From NCBI GenBank assembly GCA_023418255.1, contig JAEZZZ010000146.1, positions 1 to 11,119 on the forward strand: a stretch of DNA of 11,119 nucleotides. Direction: 5' to 3'. Positions 1 through 8,056 of the stretch are shown here, piece by piece. Both the position numbers and the translations under genes were made by a program. The notes beneath the pieces were generated by a model. That model was not told the DNA's origin, ran no database searches, and saw only the letters and a list, made by a program, of their open reading frames with translations. Source of the stretch: Bacteroidota bacterium (GTDB taxonomy: Bacteria; Bacteroidota; Bacteroidia; Bacteroidales; Dysgonomonadaceae). Every line of letters starts with the position of its first letter. Position 1 is the first letter of the stretch.

Positions 1-480
1 AATTGTTACAATTTAAAACGAGCTCCGGGATTGGTATGTCAATTTACGACAAAATGAGATAAATAAGGGAAAAACCGCCCATTTAAGGAATGATAATCAA
101 TAGAAAAAGAGGAATTGTCAAGAAAAAATGGTTACTTGCAAAGGTCTTAAGTGTTTTTTTATTAGATTCGCTTAAAAAATCTATAAAAATAGCAAAAGCT
201 GTTATTAAAAAATCAGGAATGAGTCATAATTCTGGCATGAGTACAAAAATCAAAGAAAAAGAAATGGTGATAATACCGGTATATAAATTTTAAATATCCT
301 GCCAAAAAAATACAAGAATTTAAAACATAAGATACTAATTATTATAAAAAGCCGGTATTCCATGAACTATGTATATTGGTAATTACAAAATTTAAGTCCA
401 AACATCGGATCTGCTGAAAAAAACTTCACGTAGGAATAGTCGTTCCTTAAAAAAAACTATATAATCCTATTTTAGCTAAA
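1..480. other. Left intergenic region without a convincing gene
   Basis: This is AT-rich sequence in which I find no recognisable gene. A reading frame open from the left edge ends at a TAA at 60-62; its last residues give no family match that I recognise, so it could be the tail of a gene outside the window or chance. A small plus-strand frame at 90-293 is listed separately. A weak hairpin (AGGAA at 432-436, TTCCT at 443-447) lies about 35 bases beyond the stop of the minus-strand lipoprotein gene. On the minus strand it is followed, after eight bases, by a run of T, so it may be a poor terminator for that gene. Confidence 0.5.
90..293 (+). CDS. Possible small basic protein, unrecognised
   Basis: A 67-residue frame opens with ATG. 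The product would be very lysine-rich, with a short hydrophobic patch at about residues 14-25 (WLLAKVLSVFLL) followed by basic residues and a polar tail. I do not recognise it. No TAnnTTTG promoter box or ribosome binding site stands out. In AT-rich sequence, a lysine- and isoleucine-rich frame of this length arises easily by chance. It could be a genuine small membrane-associated peptide, but spurious is more likely. Confidence 0.2.
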   Translation: MIINRKRGIVKKKWLLAKVLSVFLLDSLKKSIKIAKAVIKKSGMSHNSGMSTKIKEKEMVIIPVYKF

Positions 481-975
481 TCAGAGCGATGCGTCCTTAA
501 ACGATACCAGATACCATCTGTTTTCTGAAAGAGTGAAAATATAATCAATATGAATGCCGTTGTTCACACCACGCAATTCCAGTATGGTTGTGTCTTTTGA
601 TGTGTAAGAGACTTGATAATATTGATCGTATTCACGGGTAAGATAAGTGCTATCATAGCTTAAATCAATTGTTTCCCATTCATATTTGGTGATGGTATCT
701 TCTACAGGTCGCATAGCTGAATCATCCATATTTGGAACAATAACAGGAAGTGGAAATTTTATTCGTCGCATTTGAAACATTTCACTGTGATTGAATTTCT
801 CTAAAAAAAGATGAAAATCTTCCGGTTCCTCTAATTGTGTTTCAAATGTGTCTAACTTGGCAGTTAATTCATTTTCCGGTCTTTCTTCTGATGATGAATT
901 CTGATTTTTGCAACCGGAGCAGGACATGAAAAAACCGGTAAGGATAATAAATAAGATGTAATAAACAATTTTCAT
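481..975 (-). CDS. Small lipoprotein, DUF4348-like, function unknown
   Basis: The 164-residue product starts with a lipoprotein signal peptide: a short basic start, a hydrophobic core at residues 4-17, and a lipobox ending FFMSC with Cys19 as the predicted lipidated residue. A serine- and glutamate-rich linker follows (residues 20-40). The rest is a small soluble domain with an FxLFLEKFNHSEMFQMRRIKFPLP stretch near residues 54-77 and a C-terminal beta-rich part (YIFTLSENRWYLVSF). The RIxFPLP motif and the aromatic C-terminus resemble the Bacteroides family DUF4348, recognised from memory and not from a search. It would sit in the outer membrane or periplasm. It stands alone, divergent from the lipoate ligase gene, with its own promoter candidate at 1004-1011. 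The acidic residues downstream of the Cys could act as a surface-export signal as in other Bacteroidota, but this is speculative. Confidence 0.85.
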   Translation of the reverse strand: MKIVYYILFIILTGFFMSCSGCKNQNSSSEERPENELTAKLDTFETQLEEPEDFHLFLEKFNHSEMFQMRRIKFPLPVIVPNMDDSAMRPVEDTITKYEWETIDLSYDSTYLTREYDQYYQVSYTSKDTTILELRGVNNGIHIDYIFTLSENRWYLVSFKDASL

Positions 976-1003
976 AATGTGTGCAAATATTGTTTTGAGA
1001 TTA

Positions 1004-1011
1004 CAAATATA
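1004..1011 (-). promoter_or_regulatory. Promoter -7 box of the lipoprotein gene
   Basis: On the minus strand the bases read TATATTTG, an exact match to the Bacteroidota -7 consensus TAnnTTTG. The box ends 28 bases before the ATG at 975, so the leader would be about 20 nucleotides. I see no clean TTTG at the -33 position. Confidence 0.5.
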
Positions 1012-1101
1012 TGGTTTTTTCTATGATAAAACACAGATTGCAACAAAAAAAGTATGGAGATAGGGACAATTAATAAGAATAATAAGAAAATCAGAACACT
1101 G

Positions 1102-1133
1102 TTTGTTTTCTCATGGCATTATTGTTACTTTTG
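1102..1133 (+). promoter_or_regulatory. Bacteroidota-type promoter of the lipoate ligase gene
   Basis: TTTG at 1102-1105 is followed after exactly 20 bases by TACTTTTG at 1126-1133. This fits both the -33 (TTTG) and the -7 (TAnnTTTG) consensus of Bacteroidota primary-sigma promoters, with the usual spacing of about 19-21. Transcription would start near 1140. This excludes the ATG at 1113 and leaves a leader of about 40 nucleotides before the ATG at 1179. Confidence 0.65.
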
Positions 1134-1178
1134 TCGCGCATAATCAGTGGTTGTTTTTATCTTGCATCATGTTTTAAT

Positions 1179-1916
1179 ATGAAGGTTTATTTTTCATCTT
1201 ACACGGAACCCGCGTTTAATTTAGCCGCTGAGGAATATCTTTTCTCTTCGACAAAGGATGAGATATTGCTGCTGTATGTGAATGCGGCTTGTGTTGTGAT
1301 TGGCACCAATCAGGCGGTGTTGAATGAGGTTAATCTCGATTTCTGTATCGAACACGATATTCGTGTGCTGCGTCGCCTATCGGGTGGGGGAGCGGTGTAT
1401 CACGATGAGGGAAATTTAAACTATTGTTTTATTTGGAATCAACAAAACGGACGTTCGCCGTTGAGTGATGATTTTTTAAATCCCATTGTAGCCGTGTTGA
1501 AAGCGTTGAATATTCCTTCGGAAAAAAGCAAACGAAAAGATCTTTGGTTACCTGATGGATTTAAAATTTCCGGAACAGCTTCGCACGTTTCTCGTGGGCG
1601 CGAGATGCACCATGGAACGTTGCTGTACGATGCGGATTTAGAAGCGTTGGAAAATGCCCTTACGCCAGAATTTGAAAACATCAACAAAAGAGCCACTGCC
1701 TCCGTTCGGAGCAACGTGAAGAATATTGCAGAATATCTTGCGGAACGGCAACAAAGAGTGCCAACACGAAACGAGTTTTTCCATTTGTTTTCACAAAAAA
1801 CAGCCGATTACTGTTCAGTTGAAGAATTGTCCAAGTTTAGTTCTGATGATGTGGAACATATTGAACAATTGAAAAAAATGAAGTATATCCGTCGCGAGTG
1901 GAATTATCGGATGTGA
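1179..1916 (+). CDS. lplA: Lipoate-protein ligase A family protein (single catalytic domain)
   Basis: This cytoplasmic enzyme joins lipoate, through lipoyl-AMP, to a lysine of the lipoyl domains of 2-oxoacid dehydrogenases or GcvH. The 245 residues carry the family landmarks: VVIGTNQ at 39-45, RRLSGGGAVYHDEGN at 65-79 (lipoyl-AMP binding), Lys129 in KISGTA (equivalent of the catalytic lysine of E. coli LplA), HHGTLL at 144-149, then ASVRSNVKNI. E. coli LplA is longer (about 337 residues) because of a C-terminal accessory domain that is absent here. This protein therefore needs a separate accessory partner, acts as a lipoyl transferase, or activates lipoate differently. I chose ATG 1179 because the in-frame ATG at 1113 lies upstream of the promoter -7 box at 1126-1133 and would add a non-conserved hydrophobic leader. 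The gene ends 4 bases from the convergent hemG stop. Confidence 0.93.
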   Translation: MKVYFSSYTEPAFNLAAEEYLFSSTKDEILLLYVNAACVVIGTNQAVLNEVNLDFCIEHDIRVLRRLSGGGAVYHDEGNLNYCFIWNQQNGRSPLSDDFLNPIVAVLKALNIPSEKSKRKDLWLPDGFKISGTASHVSRGREMHHGTLLYDADLEALENALTPEFENINKRATASVRSNVKNIAEYLAERQQRVPTRNEFFHLFSQKTADYCSVEELSKFSSDDVEHIEQLKKMKYIRREWNYRM

Positions 1917-1920
1917 TATT

Positions 1921-3303
1921 TTACTGTTTATAACTCAATTCAATTTTCTTTGCAATCTCACGTCCTTGCATGATACGCTGTGCCAATGCGATGCCGTCGC
2001 GCAGATTTCCGGCAATGTGCAATCCCGGATATTGTTTTTCAAGTTTTGCAACCGTTTCAAAACGTTCTCCGGACGACAATTCATATTGCGGAATGGCATA
2101 TTTATGCCGAAAAATACGAATTAAGTCAGGGGTTTTATCCGCGGGAAATTTAAGCATGGTGTGAAAGGCGCGAATAATCTTTTCCGTAATCTCGTTGTCG
2201 CTCATCTCCATAAGAAACTGATTTCTAACACCCCCCATGAAGAAAGAAAACAGCATGCCCGTTTCGGGACTTCTATTTTCAAAAAACGACGATGGATAGA
2301 GCACACCAAGAAAATCTTCCTTATCTTTTGAACTGACCAATCCACCAAAAGCCTTGAAATCTAAATCCCCTTTATCTTTCACCCCCACAGCTGTTTGTAT
2401 GATAGGAGCATAGCGAAGATTGTTGATTTTACTCATATCTGATTCATCAACAAATGGTAGTATCGAGGGCAGCGCATAGGAACCGACTGTCGTAACAACA
2501 TGTTTTGCCGCGAAATGAAGAGGCTTTCCATGTTGTGTTGCGCTTATTTGCCATATTCCGTTTTCGCGATTGGGAACAATGGAAACATTGTGGCATGAGA
2601 GAAAGATATTTTCATAGGTCACTTTTTTAGCGATCGTTTTCGGTAGATTTTCCATTCCGCCTTTGGTGGAAAAAACATCTTTTTTTATGGGTTTAACACC
2701 TTTCTTTCGCGCTTCCTGTTTTTTGCGGATGCTTCCTTTAATGAAACTACCATAGTTTTGTTCCAAAAGATACAATTTGGGAAGTGCATGGCGTGTGATA
2801 AGCGTATGCGCATCTCCGGCATAAATACCCGACAAAAATGGATCAACGGCATAATCTAAAAAAGATTTTCCTAACCGACGCACTGTCAGTTCTGCCACCG
2901 ATTCCTCGGGATTGGTGCCTTTGGCACGAAACGGTTCACCCAAAATACGCAACTTGTCGCTAAAAGTAAACAACGGCGTTGTGATGCCGCCTATTAATCC
3001 ACTTGGTAGTGTATGGAATCGTCCGTCTTTCCAGATTAATCGCTTTTGTGCCTCTTTCTTTGCAAACTCTATTTCGCAATCGGGATAGAGTTCAGCATAA
3101 AGATGCAGCACATCTTCCGACATCACTGAACCGGTGTTCGAGCCCGACTCAAACACAAAACCCTCCTCGTTGAATGTACGTATTTGCCCGCCGACGCGGT
3201 CTGATTTCTCTAACATCGCCACGGAAAAACCCTGTTTTATCAATGGCAATGCTGCTGACAATCCGGTGATTCCTGCACCTATAAAAACTATATCTTTTTC
3301 CAT
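1921..3303 (-). CDS. hemG: Protoporphyrinogen oxidase, FAD-dependent HemG/HemY type
   Basis: A 460-residue flavin amine-oxidase-fold protein. The N-terminus has the dinucleotide-binding motif GAGITG (Gly9, Gly11, Gly14), Glu32 at the end of the second strand to bind the ribose, and RVGGQIRT at 36-43, the amine-oxidase signature. The C-terminus has GLHIAGNLRDGIAL, the second FAD-binding stretch. Length and motifs fit the HemY-type family that removes six electrons from protoporphyrinogen IX to give protoporphyrin IX. This is named hemG in many Bacteroidota annotations and is not the flavodoxin-like HemG of E. coli. A coproporphyrinogen-oxidising (CgoX) role is less likely because HemN is encoded directly upstream. 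It is the last gene of the four-gene operon, starting 21 bases after the hemN stop. The classical enzyme uses oxygen, so under anaerobiosis it would need another electron acceptor. Confidence 0.92.
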   Translation of the reverse strand: MEKDIVFIGAGITGLSAALPLIKQGFSVAMLEKSDRVGGQIRTFNEEGFVFESGSNTGSVMSEDVLHLYAELYPDCEIEFAKKEAQKRLIWKDGRFHTLPSGLIGGITTPLFTFSDKLRILGEPFRAKGTNPEESVAELTVRRLGKSFLDYAVDPFLSGIYAGDAHTLITRHALPKLYLLEQNYGSFIKGSIRKKQEARKKGVKPIKKDVFSTKGGMENLPKTIAKKVTYENIFLSCHNVSIVPNRENGIWQISATQHGKPLHFAAKHVVTTVGSYALPSILPFVDESDMSKINNLRYAPIIQTAVGVKDKGDLDFKAFGGLVSSKDKEDFLGVLYPSSFFENRSPETGMLFSFFMGGVRNQFLMEMSDNEITEKIIRAFHTMLKFPADKTPDLIRIFRHKYAIPQYELSSGERFETVAKLEKQYPGLHIAGNLRDGIALAQRIMQGREIAKKIELSYKQ

Positions 3304-3324
3304 AATTTACAACAAACAACTGAT

Positions 3325-4689
3325 TTATATTGGCTTAGAAAACTTTTTATCATTATGCTTCATTAGCTTGTCAAGCGAGGCTGCCACATTGCGAACAAAC
3401 GGTGAGCCTTTTTCACTCATGATCAGTTTATTTTCCTCAAATGTAAGGAGCCCGTCGTCGGCAAACTGTTGTATTTTTTTCTCAGAATAGGCGGTGGCTA
3501 CTTTGATTTCTGAAACCGGTGTGTGCAGTCGCTCGGACAATGCTGTCCAGTCGAGTTGCTCGTTGCACATCAACTCAATAATTGCTGCTCGTGTTATTTG
3601 TTCTTCGGCATTGAGCGCATATCCTTTTTTTACGGGAATCCGATTCTTATGAACCGTTGCGATGTACTCATCAATATCTTTTGTGTTTTGGGCATACGCC
3701 GATGCCAATTGCGAAATGGCCGTAACGCCAAAAGCATATACTTGTCCGGTGGTGCGTCGCGTGCAATAGCCTTGAAAATTTCGATGCAGCGTTCCTTCTT
3801 GCACAGCGCGATGCAGCTCATCTGTCTTTTTTACGAAATGGTCGATGCCAACCTGTCGATAATCTCCTGCCAGCAGCAGTCTACGTCCTGTTTCGTATAA
3901 ATTCTTCTTCAACATCTCTTTCGGAAGCGATTTCTTTTCCAACAGTGTTTGTCGCTTAAACAGATGAGGAACATGTGCGTAAGAGAAAGTAACAATCCTG
4001 TCGGGTGAAAGCTCCACGGCTTTTTGTATGGTTTCTGTAAAACTTTCTATCGATTGCAGTGGCAAACCATAAATGAAGTCAAAATTGATGCGAATATTCT
4101 TCTCTTTTAATATGTTAACGATGGTCTCTACCGGGATTTTTGGCGGAATGCGATTTACAGCTTTCAACACCTCTTGGTTAAAATCCTGTATGCCGATACT
4201 CATTCGATTGAATCCGGCATCGATAAGAAAAAGAAAATCGTTCTCATCCATATTTCCCGGATGGCATTCGATGGCTATTTCGGGCTCTTCGATACAATCA
4301 AACTTGCTGAGAAGTCGTTCATTAATCATCTGAATATATGTGCCGGGAATAGCTGTTGGTGTTCCGCCGCCGTAATGTATTTGTGCAATTTTTCGTTTTT
4401 GGTCAATGTTCGCACACATCAGTTCTATTTCATGTAAGAGGGCATCAATATATGCCCTCACATCGGCGTCTCTCTGCATCGGATATGAGTTGCAGCCACA
4501 ATAGTGACACATCGTTACGCAAAACGGAATGTGGATATAAAACGAAAGATGTCGTGGCTCTTGTGTGTTGGAAAGGGCAATTGCTTTTCGCAAATCTTCT
4601 TCCGAAAAATGGGCATGGAAAAAGTTTGCCGGCGGATAACTGGTGTATCGCGGAACGGGAACGTTGTATTTTTTTATCAAATCACTCAT
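3325..4689 (-). CDS. hemN: Oxygen-independent coproporphyrinogen III dehydrogenase
   Basis: A 454-residue radical SAM enzyme of the cytoplasm that oxidatively decarboxylates two propionates of coproporphyrinogen III to vinyl groups, giving protoporphyrinogen IX. The N-terminal PRYTSYPPA (13-21) is a HemN signature. The cluster motif is CVTMCHYCGC, with Cys57, Cys61 and Cys64 binding the 4Fe-4S cluster and Cys66 as the extra conserved cysteine of true HemN. HYGGGTPT, FIYGLPLQS, VGIDHF and LHRNFQGYCT follow, then the C-terminal HemN domain. The length is close to E. coli HemN (457), and these motifs separate it from the shorter haem chaperone HemW. Its ATG overlaps the end of the upstream permease gene by 8 bases, consistent with translational coupling. 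The next step, hemG, follows after 21 bases. Confidence 0.96.
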   Translation of the reverse strand: MSDLIKKYNVPVPRYTSYPPANFFHAHFSEEDLRKAIALSNTQEPRHLSFYIHIPFCVTMCHYCGCNSYPMQRDADVRAYIDALLHEIELMCANIDQKRKIAQIHYGGGTPTAIPGTYIQMINERLLSKFDCIEEPEIAIECHPGNMDENDFLFLIDAGFNRMSIGIQDFNQEVLKAVNRIPPKIPVETIVNILKEKNIRINFDFIYGLPLQSIESFTETIQKAVELSPDRIVTFSYAHVPHLFKRQTLLEKKSLPKEMLKKNLYETGRRLLLAGDYRQVGIDHFVKKTDELHRAVQEGTLHRNFQGYCTRRTTGQVYAFGVTAISQLASAYAQNTKDIDEYIATVHKNRIPVKKGYALNAEEQITRAAIIELMCNEQLDWTALSERLHTPVSEIKVATAYSEKKIQQFADDGLLTFEENKLIMSEKGSPFVRNVAASLDKLMKHNDKKFSKPI

Positions 4690-5911
4690 GGTTTTCTTCG
4701 ATATGTTGAGAACGATACTCCGGATTATAGTTGAGAACGTAGATGAATGCCATCACGCCAAACATCACCTCTAACAAAAACATTCGATGAAATCCGAATA
4801 GGTCGCCAAAGCGTGAGCAACCAAGTGCCACAATCATAGAGCTTAGGTGCGTTATCACGATTTGAATTGTAAAATCGGTGCCTTCTCTTCCTTCGCGCAC
4901 GCTGTCCATGGCGGTGGTGTAAACCATAGTGGTTGCCATACCATATACGCCCCAGACCAGCGCGATACCCATCAACATTGTTATATCCGAAACATGATGA
5001 GAATAGGAAAGCCATACAAAATATGTTGCCACAATAATGATAAAAAAAGCAATTCCTTTTCGTGAACGGCGTTTTCCAATCTTTCGAATAAATATCCCTG
5101 ACAAAAACGAACAAACAATTCCGACAAATGTACCGAAAACGCCCACCATGACGCCAATCTGTTTCATGCCGTACTGCCAATCGACCATATAGGGATTAAG
5201 TGTAGATAAAATGCCAATCAATCCCGAATAGAAAAGTGATAGAAATAGAACATTTTTCCAACTGTTTTTTTGTTTGAAAAAGAGGTAAATATCTTTTGTC
5301 TTGGCTTTTTCTTTCGCGCGTTGTTTCCGTAGCTCTATTTTACTGTTTAGTGACAGCGGAATCAATGCTATCAACACAAATATGCCAACCCACGGGAGCA
5401 AACTTCCCCAACCCACTTGATGAAAAATGAGCAAAAGAAATCCTCCGCCAACCATGCTTCCCGTAAACGAACCCATGGTTTGCATGCTATTTACAAGGCT
5501 GCTGTCTTTACGAGGAAAAGCGCGCGCCGCCATGGCGTCGGTGGCAATATCTTGTGTGGCAGATGCAACAAAAGCAAACACCACAAGTATGATGATGAGC
5601 GAGAAATCTTCTTTTATATTCAGATGGGCAACCACCAATATCAGTGATGCATACACAATTTCTGCACCGATAATCCATCGTTTGTAGTCGCGAACGGATT
5701 CGGTGCGGTTGTCAATCCAAGGCGACCAAATAAATTTGAAAATCCAAGGTAGCTTTATCAATTTAAGCATGGCAATTGACCATAGGGAATAGTTCCCCTG
5801 ACGCATCAGCACCGGCAACGCTGTCGCGAAAAAGCTCATCGGGATGGATTGGGCAATGTAGAGCGAGAAAAACGTAAACAGGTTATATGATCGATCGGTT
5901 TTCATTGACAT
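4682..5911 (-). CDS. MFS permease of the AmpG/RhtX-FptX (PAT) type
   Basis: A 409-residue inner-membrane protein with about 12 hydrophobic segments. The first half shows LYIAQSIPMSFFATALPVLMR (residues 17-37), LPWIFKFIWSPWIDN (about 53-67) and SATQDIATDAMAARAF. The last is the hallmark loop of the PAT subgroup (TC 2.A.1.25), which contains the muropeptide permease AmpG and the ferric-siderophore permeases RhtX and FptX. Pairing with a TonB-dependent receptor immediately upstream favours the RhtX/FptX type, which carries a whole chelate across the inner membrane without ATP. The substrate cannot be read from the sequence. The two haem genes downstream raise the possibility of a porphyrin. Its ATG directly abuts the receptor stop codon. 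A second in-frame ATG lies two codons in, so the true start may be 5905. Confidence 0.88.
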   Translation of the reverse strand: MSMKTDRSYNLFTFFSLYIAQSIPMSFFATALPVLMRQGNYSLWSIAMLKLIKLPWIFKFIWSPWIDNRTESVRDYKRWIIGAEIVYASLILVVAHLNIKEDFSLIIILVVFAFVASATQDIATDAMAARAFPRKDSSLVNSMQTMGSFTGSMVGGGFLLLIFHQVGWGSLLPWVGIFVLIALIPLSLNSKIELRKQRAKEKAKTKDIYLFFKQKNSWKNVLFLSLFYSGLIGILSTLNPYMVDWQYGMKQIGVMVGVFGTFVGIVCSFLSGIFIRKIGKRRSRKGIAFFIIIVATYFVWLSYSHHVSDITMLMGIALVWGVYGMATTMVYTTAMDSVREGREGTDFTIQIVITHLSSMIVALGCSRFGDLFGFHRMFLLEVMFGVMAFIYVLNYNPEYRSQHIEENHE

Positions 5912-8011
5912 TTAAAATGATTGTGAAATACTTATTCCCAAAGAGATAGGACGTCCAGGCTTGCCGAGTTTACGTTTAGACATTTCGAAATAATATCCTA
6001 AATAGTGCGTGTTGGTCAGGTTTTTTCCCCACAGCGAAACGCGCGTGTTGTTTTTTATCACTTGAATTCCGGCATTGAGCAATCCATAAAAGGGTTGTTC
6101 CAAGCGATTGTTTTCATGCCAATAGAGCTTCCCGATGCCACGGTAATCGGCATTCAGTATAATTCTGTCAGAGATGGCGCTTGCATAATTAATCGAATAT
6201 TCAGCACTTACAGACAATGTGTGCCGCGGAATATAGGGCAGAAAATTTCCCGTGTACGACACATCATTGCTATATTCATATTCAGTGAAAGTGGCGTGTG
6301 TGTAACCGTATGAGAGGTTTGTGCTCAGATTTCTACTCAGCTTTGTCCACAGCGAAAGTTCCAATCCTTTGCTTGCCGCTTTTCCGGCATTGAATATTTT
6401 TACGCCCTGAAAGTCAAGATGCTGTCTTACCTGTTGTTGATCAATCGTGATGTAGAATATTGCCATTTCGGCTTTCAGGCGGTTGTCTATGAAGTGTACT
6501 TTTCCGCCTACTTCATAGTTCCAGCTTTTTTCGGGTGCAAAAGTGCGCTGATCTTCCGTTTCGAAAACCGTGTTGAAGCCACCTGTTTTATATCCTTTTG
6601 CTACGGTAGCGTAGAGGTGTGTATCGCGGTTGAAGATGTATTGCAACGAGACTTTGGGTGTCCATTGACTAAATGTCAATGGTGAATCGTATTTATGAAG
6701 CGGCTCAACGCGGTCTTCCACCACTTTATGTTCGTTGTGAATGGATGTGGCATGCTCGTAATCGTATCGGATTCCTGCCTCCAACTGTAATTGCGGCGTG
6801 ATGAAAAATGTGGATTGATGATAAAGAGCAAATCCGCGGCTTACGTCGTCGTATCTTTTTTCGAGCTTGTAATGCGGCTTTTTTATCATCAAATAGACGT
6901 CCGTGCTGCGGTCGATGGCATGGCGAAAAGCGAATGCCCCAAAACTCCATCGATAATTTCCGTTACTCAACGTACGAATATTGATCTCTTCCGACAAAAG
7001 GCGTTGCTTTTCTTTTTGAATGGCAAAATAGAGTTCGCGCGGCGAAGCGTCCTGATCCACATTGTATTCATCGTCAAGAAGCTGAACGGATGTTTGCGAA
7101 CGAAGCCAAAACCATTCGTTGTGATAATCTATTTGTAATCCGCCATCGTATATTTTTCTGTCGTAAAAACTTTCATGATTGGTGCTTACCGAATCTACTC
7201 TTCCTGTTTTTTCGTTCACATCGCCATAGGTAAAAGCGCCTTGTCGAGCGTGTTCCAATCCATTTATAAGGCGTAGGCTGACGTTCTTTTTGGGTCGCCA
7301 TTCCAGCCGTACGTTGATGGACTGCGACCTCATTTTATCGGCTTTTTCGCCGTTGTAGGCATTGGTGATATATCCGCCATAAGAGGCTTGGTGTGCAGAA
7401 ATGGCATAAGCAAGGAGAGGACTTATCTTTCCCAAATGCGATGCCGACAGCTGAAAATCGGTATGCGAGCCATAACGCAGATTGAATTGCGTTCCCTGAT
7501 AGCGGAATGGCGAACGGGTGTGAATAAGGATAATTCCCCCCATGGCATTTCTTCCGTAAAGTGTTCCTTGCGGACCGCGCAGAAACTCAATCTTTTCAAT
7601 CTCTGAGAGATTTACATCAAACGATGATTTTTCGAAATGTGGAACACCATCCACATACATTGCCACACCGGGCATATTGATGAGCGAACCCACTCCACGA
7701 ATAAAGACGGACGATGTGAGTTTGGTGTCCCGATCAACCATGATAAAGTTGGGAATGGCAGCAGTAAAATCTTTCATATCGTGCAGATGCTTTTGTTGCA
7801 TCACGCGCTCCGAAACCGTCGTAGTGGCAATGGGTAGATTCCACTTGCTGTTTGTGCGCTTAATGCTCGAAACAATAATCGTGTCAATGTCAATACTTCG
7901 CAACGTATCTACTTCGGTTGATTTTCCGGATAATGAATAAAGAAAAACAATACATAAAATCAATGTCTTTTTCAGAAAAGACGCCATGTTCGCATAATCA
8001 TTTAGTTTCAT
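5912..8011 (-). CDS. TonB-dependent outer-membrane receptor (siderophore/porphyrin type)
   Basis: A 699-residue receptor. An N-terminal signal peptide (basic KK near 14-15, hydrophobic core to about residue 29) precedes a likely TonB box, DTIIVSS (43-49). The plug domain (about 50-167) carries SVFIRGVGS, AMYVDGVPH and IEKIEFLRGPQGTLYGRNAMGGII. The beta-barrel follows, with the typical YATVAKGYKTGGFN and FAPEKSWNYEVGGK strands, and the chain ends in phenylalanine as outer-membrane barrels do. It lacks the N-terminal carboxypeptidase-like domain of SusC proteins, and no SusD lies nearby, so glycan import is unlikely. It also lacks the FRAP/NPNL box of haem receptors such as HmuR and looks closer to FyuA-like siderophore receptors. 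It is the first gene of the operon. An alternative start at 7987 would give a shorter, equally good signal peptide. Confidence 0.93.
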   Translation of the reverse strand: MKLNDYANMASFLKKTLILCIVFLYSLSGKSTEVDTLRSIDIDTIIVSSIKRTNSKWNLPIATTTVSERVMQQKHLHDMKDFTAAIPNFIMVDRDTKLTSSVFIRGVGSLINMPGVAMYVDGVPHFEKSSFDVNLSEIEKIEFLRGPQGTLYGRNAMGGIILIHTRSPFRYQGTQFNLRYGSHTDFQLSASHLGKISPLLAYAISAHQASYGGYITNAYNGEKADKMRSQSINVRLEWRPKKNVSLRLINGLEHARQGAFTYGDVNEKTGRVDSVSTNHESFYDRKIYDGGLQIDYHNEWFWLRSQTSVQLLDDEYNVDQDASPRELYFAIQKEKQRLLSEEINIRTLSNGNYRWSFGAFAFRHAIDRSTDVYLMIKKPHYKLEKRYDDVSRGFALYHQSTFFITPQLQLEAGIRYDYEHATSIHNEHKVVEDRVEPLHKYDSPLTFSQWTPKVSLQYIFNRDTHLYATVAKGYKTGGFNTVFETEDQRTFAPEKSWNYEVGGKVHFIDNRLKAEMAIFYITIDQQQVRQHLDFQGVKIFNAGKAASKGLELSLWTKLSRNLSTNLSYGYTHATFTEYEYSNDVSYTGNFLPYIPRHTLSVSAEYSINYASAISDRIILNADYRGIGKLYWHENNRLEQPFYGLLNAGIQVIKNNTRVSLWGKNLTNTHYLGYYFEMSKRKLGKPGRPISLGISISQSF

Positions 8012-8056
8012 ACAACAAACCTTAATGATGATAATTGTGTGTTATTTTGTGTAGTG

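Noticed and set aside
3..62. Frame open from the left edge, ending in a TAA at 60-62
   Set aside because: Only 19 residues are visible and I recognise no family; too short to support a gene call.
1113..1178. In-frame upstream ATG that would extend lipoate ligase by 22 residues with a hydrophobic leader
   Set aside because: It lies upstream of a well-spaced -33/-7 promoter, and LplA is a cytoplasmic enzyme whose conserved sequence begins at the ATG at 1179.
3325..4689. Haem chaperone HemW instead of HemN
   Set aside because: The fourth cysteine (CGC), the N-terminal PRYTSYP motif and the LHRNFQGY stretch are those of true HemN.
5912..8011. Haem receptor of the HmuR/HemR type
   Set aside because: No FRAP or NPNL box and no conserved histidine context could be found; the barrel motifs are closer to siderophore receptors.
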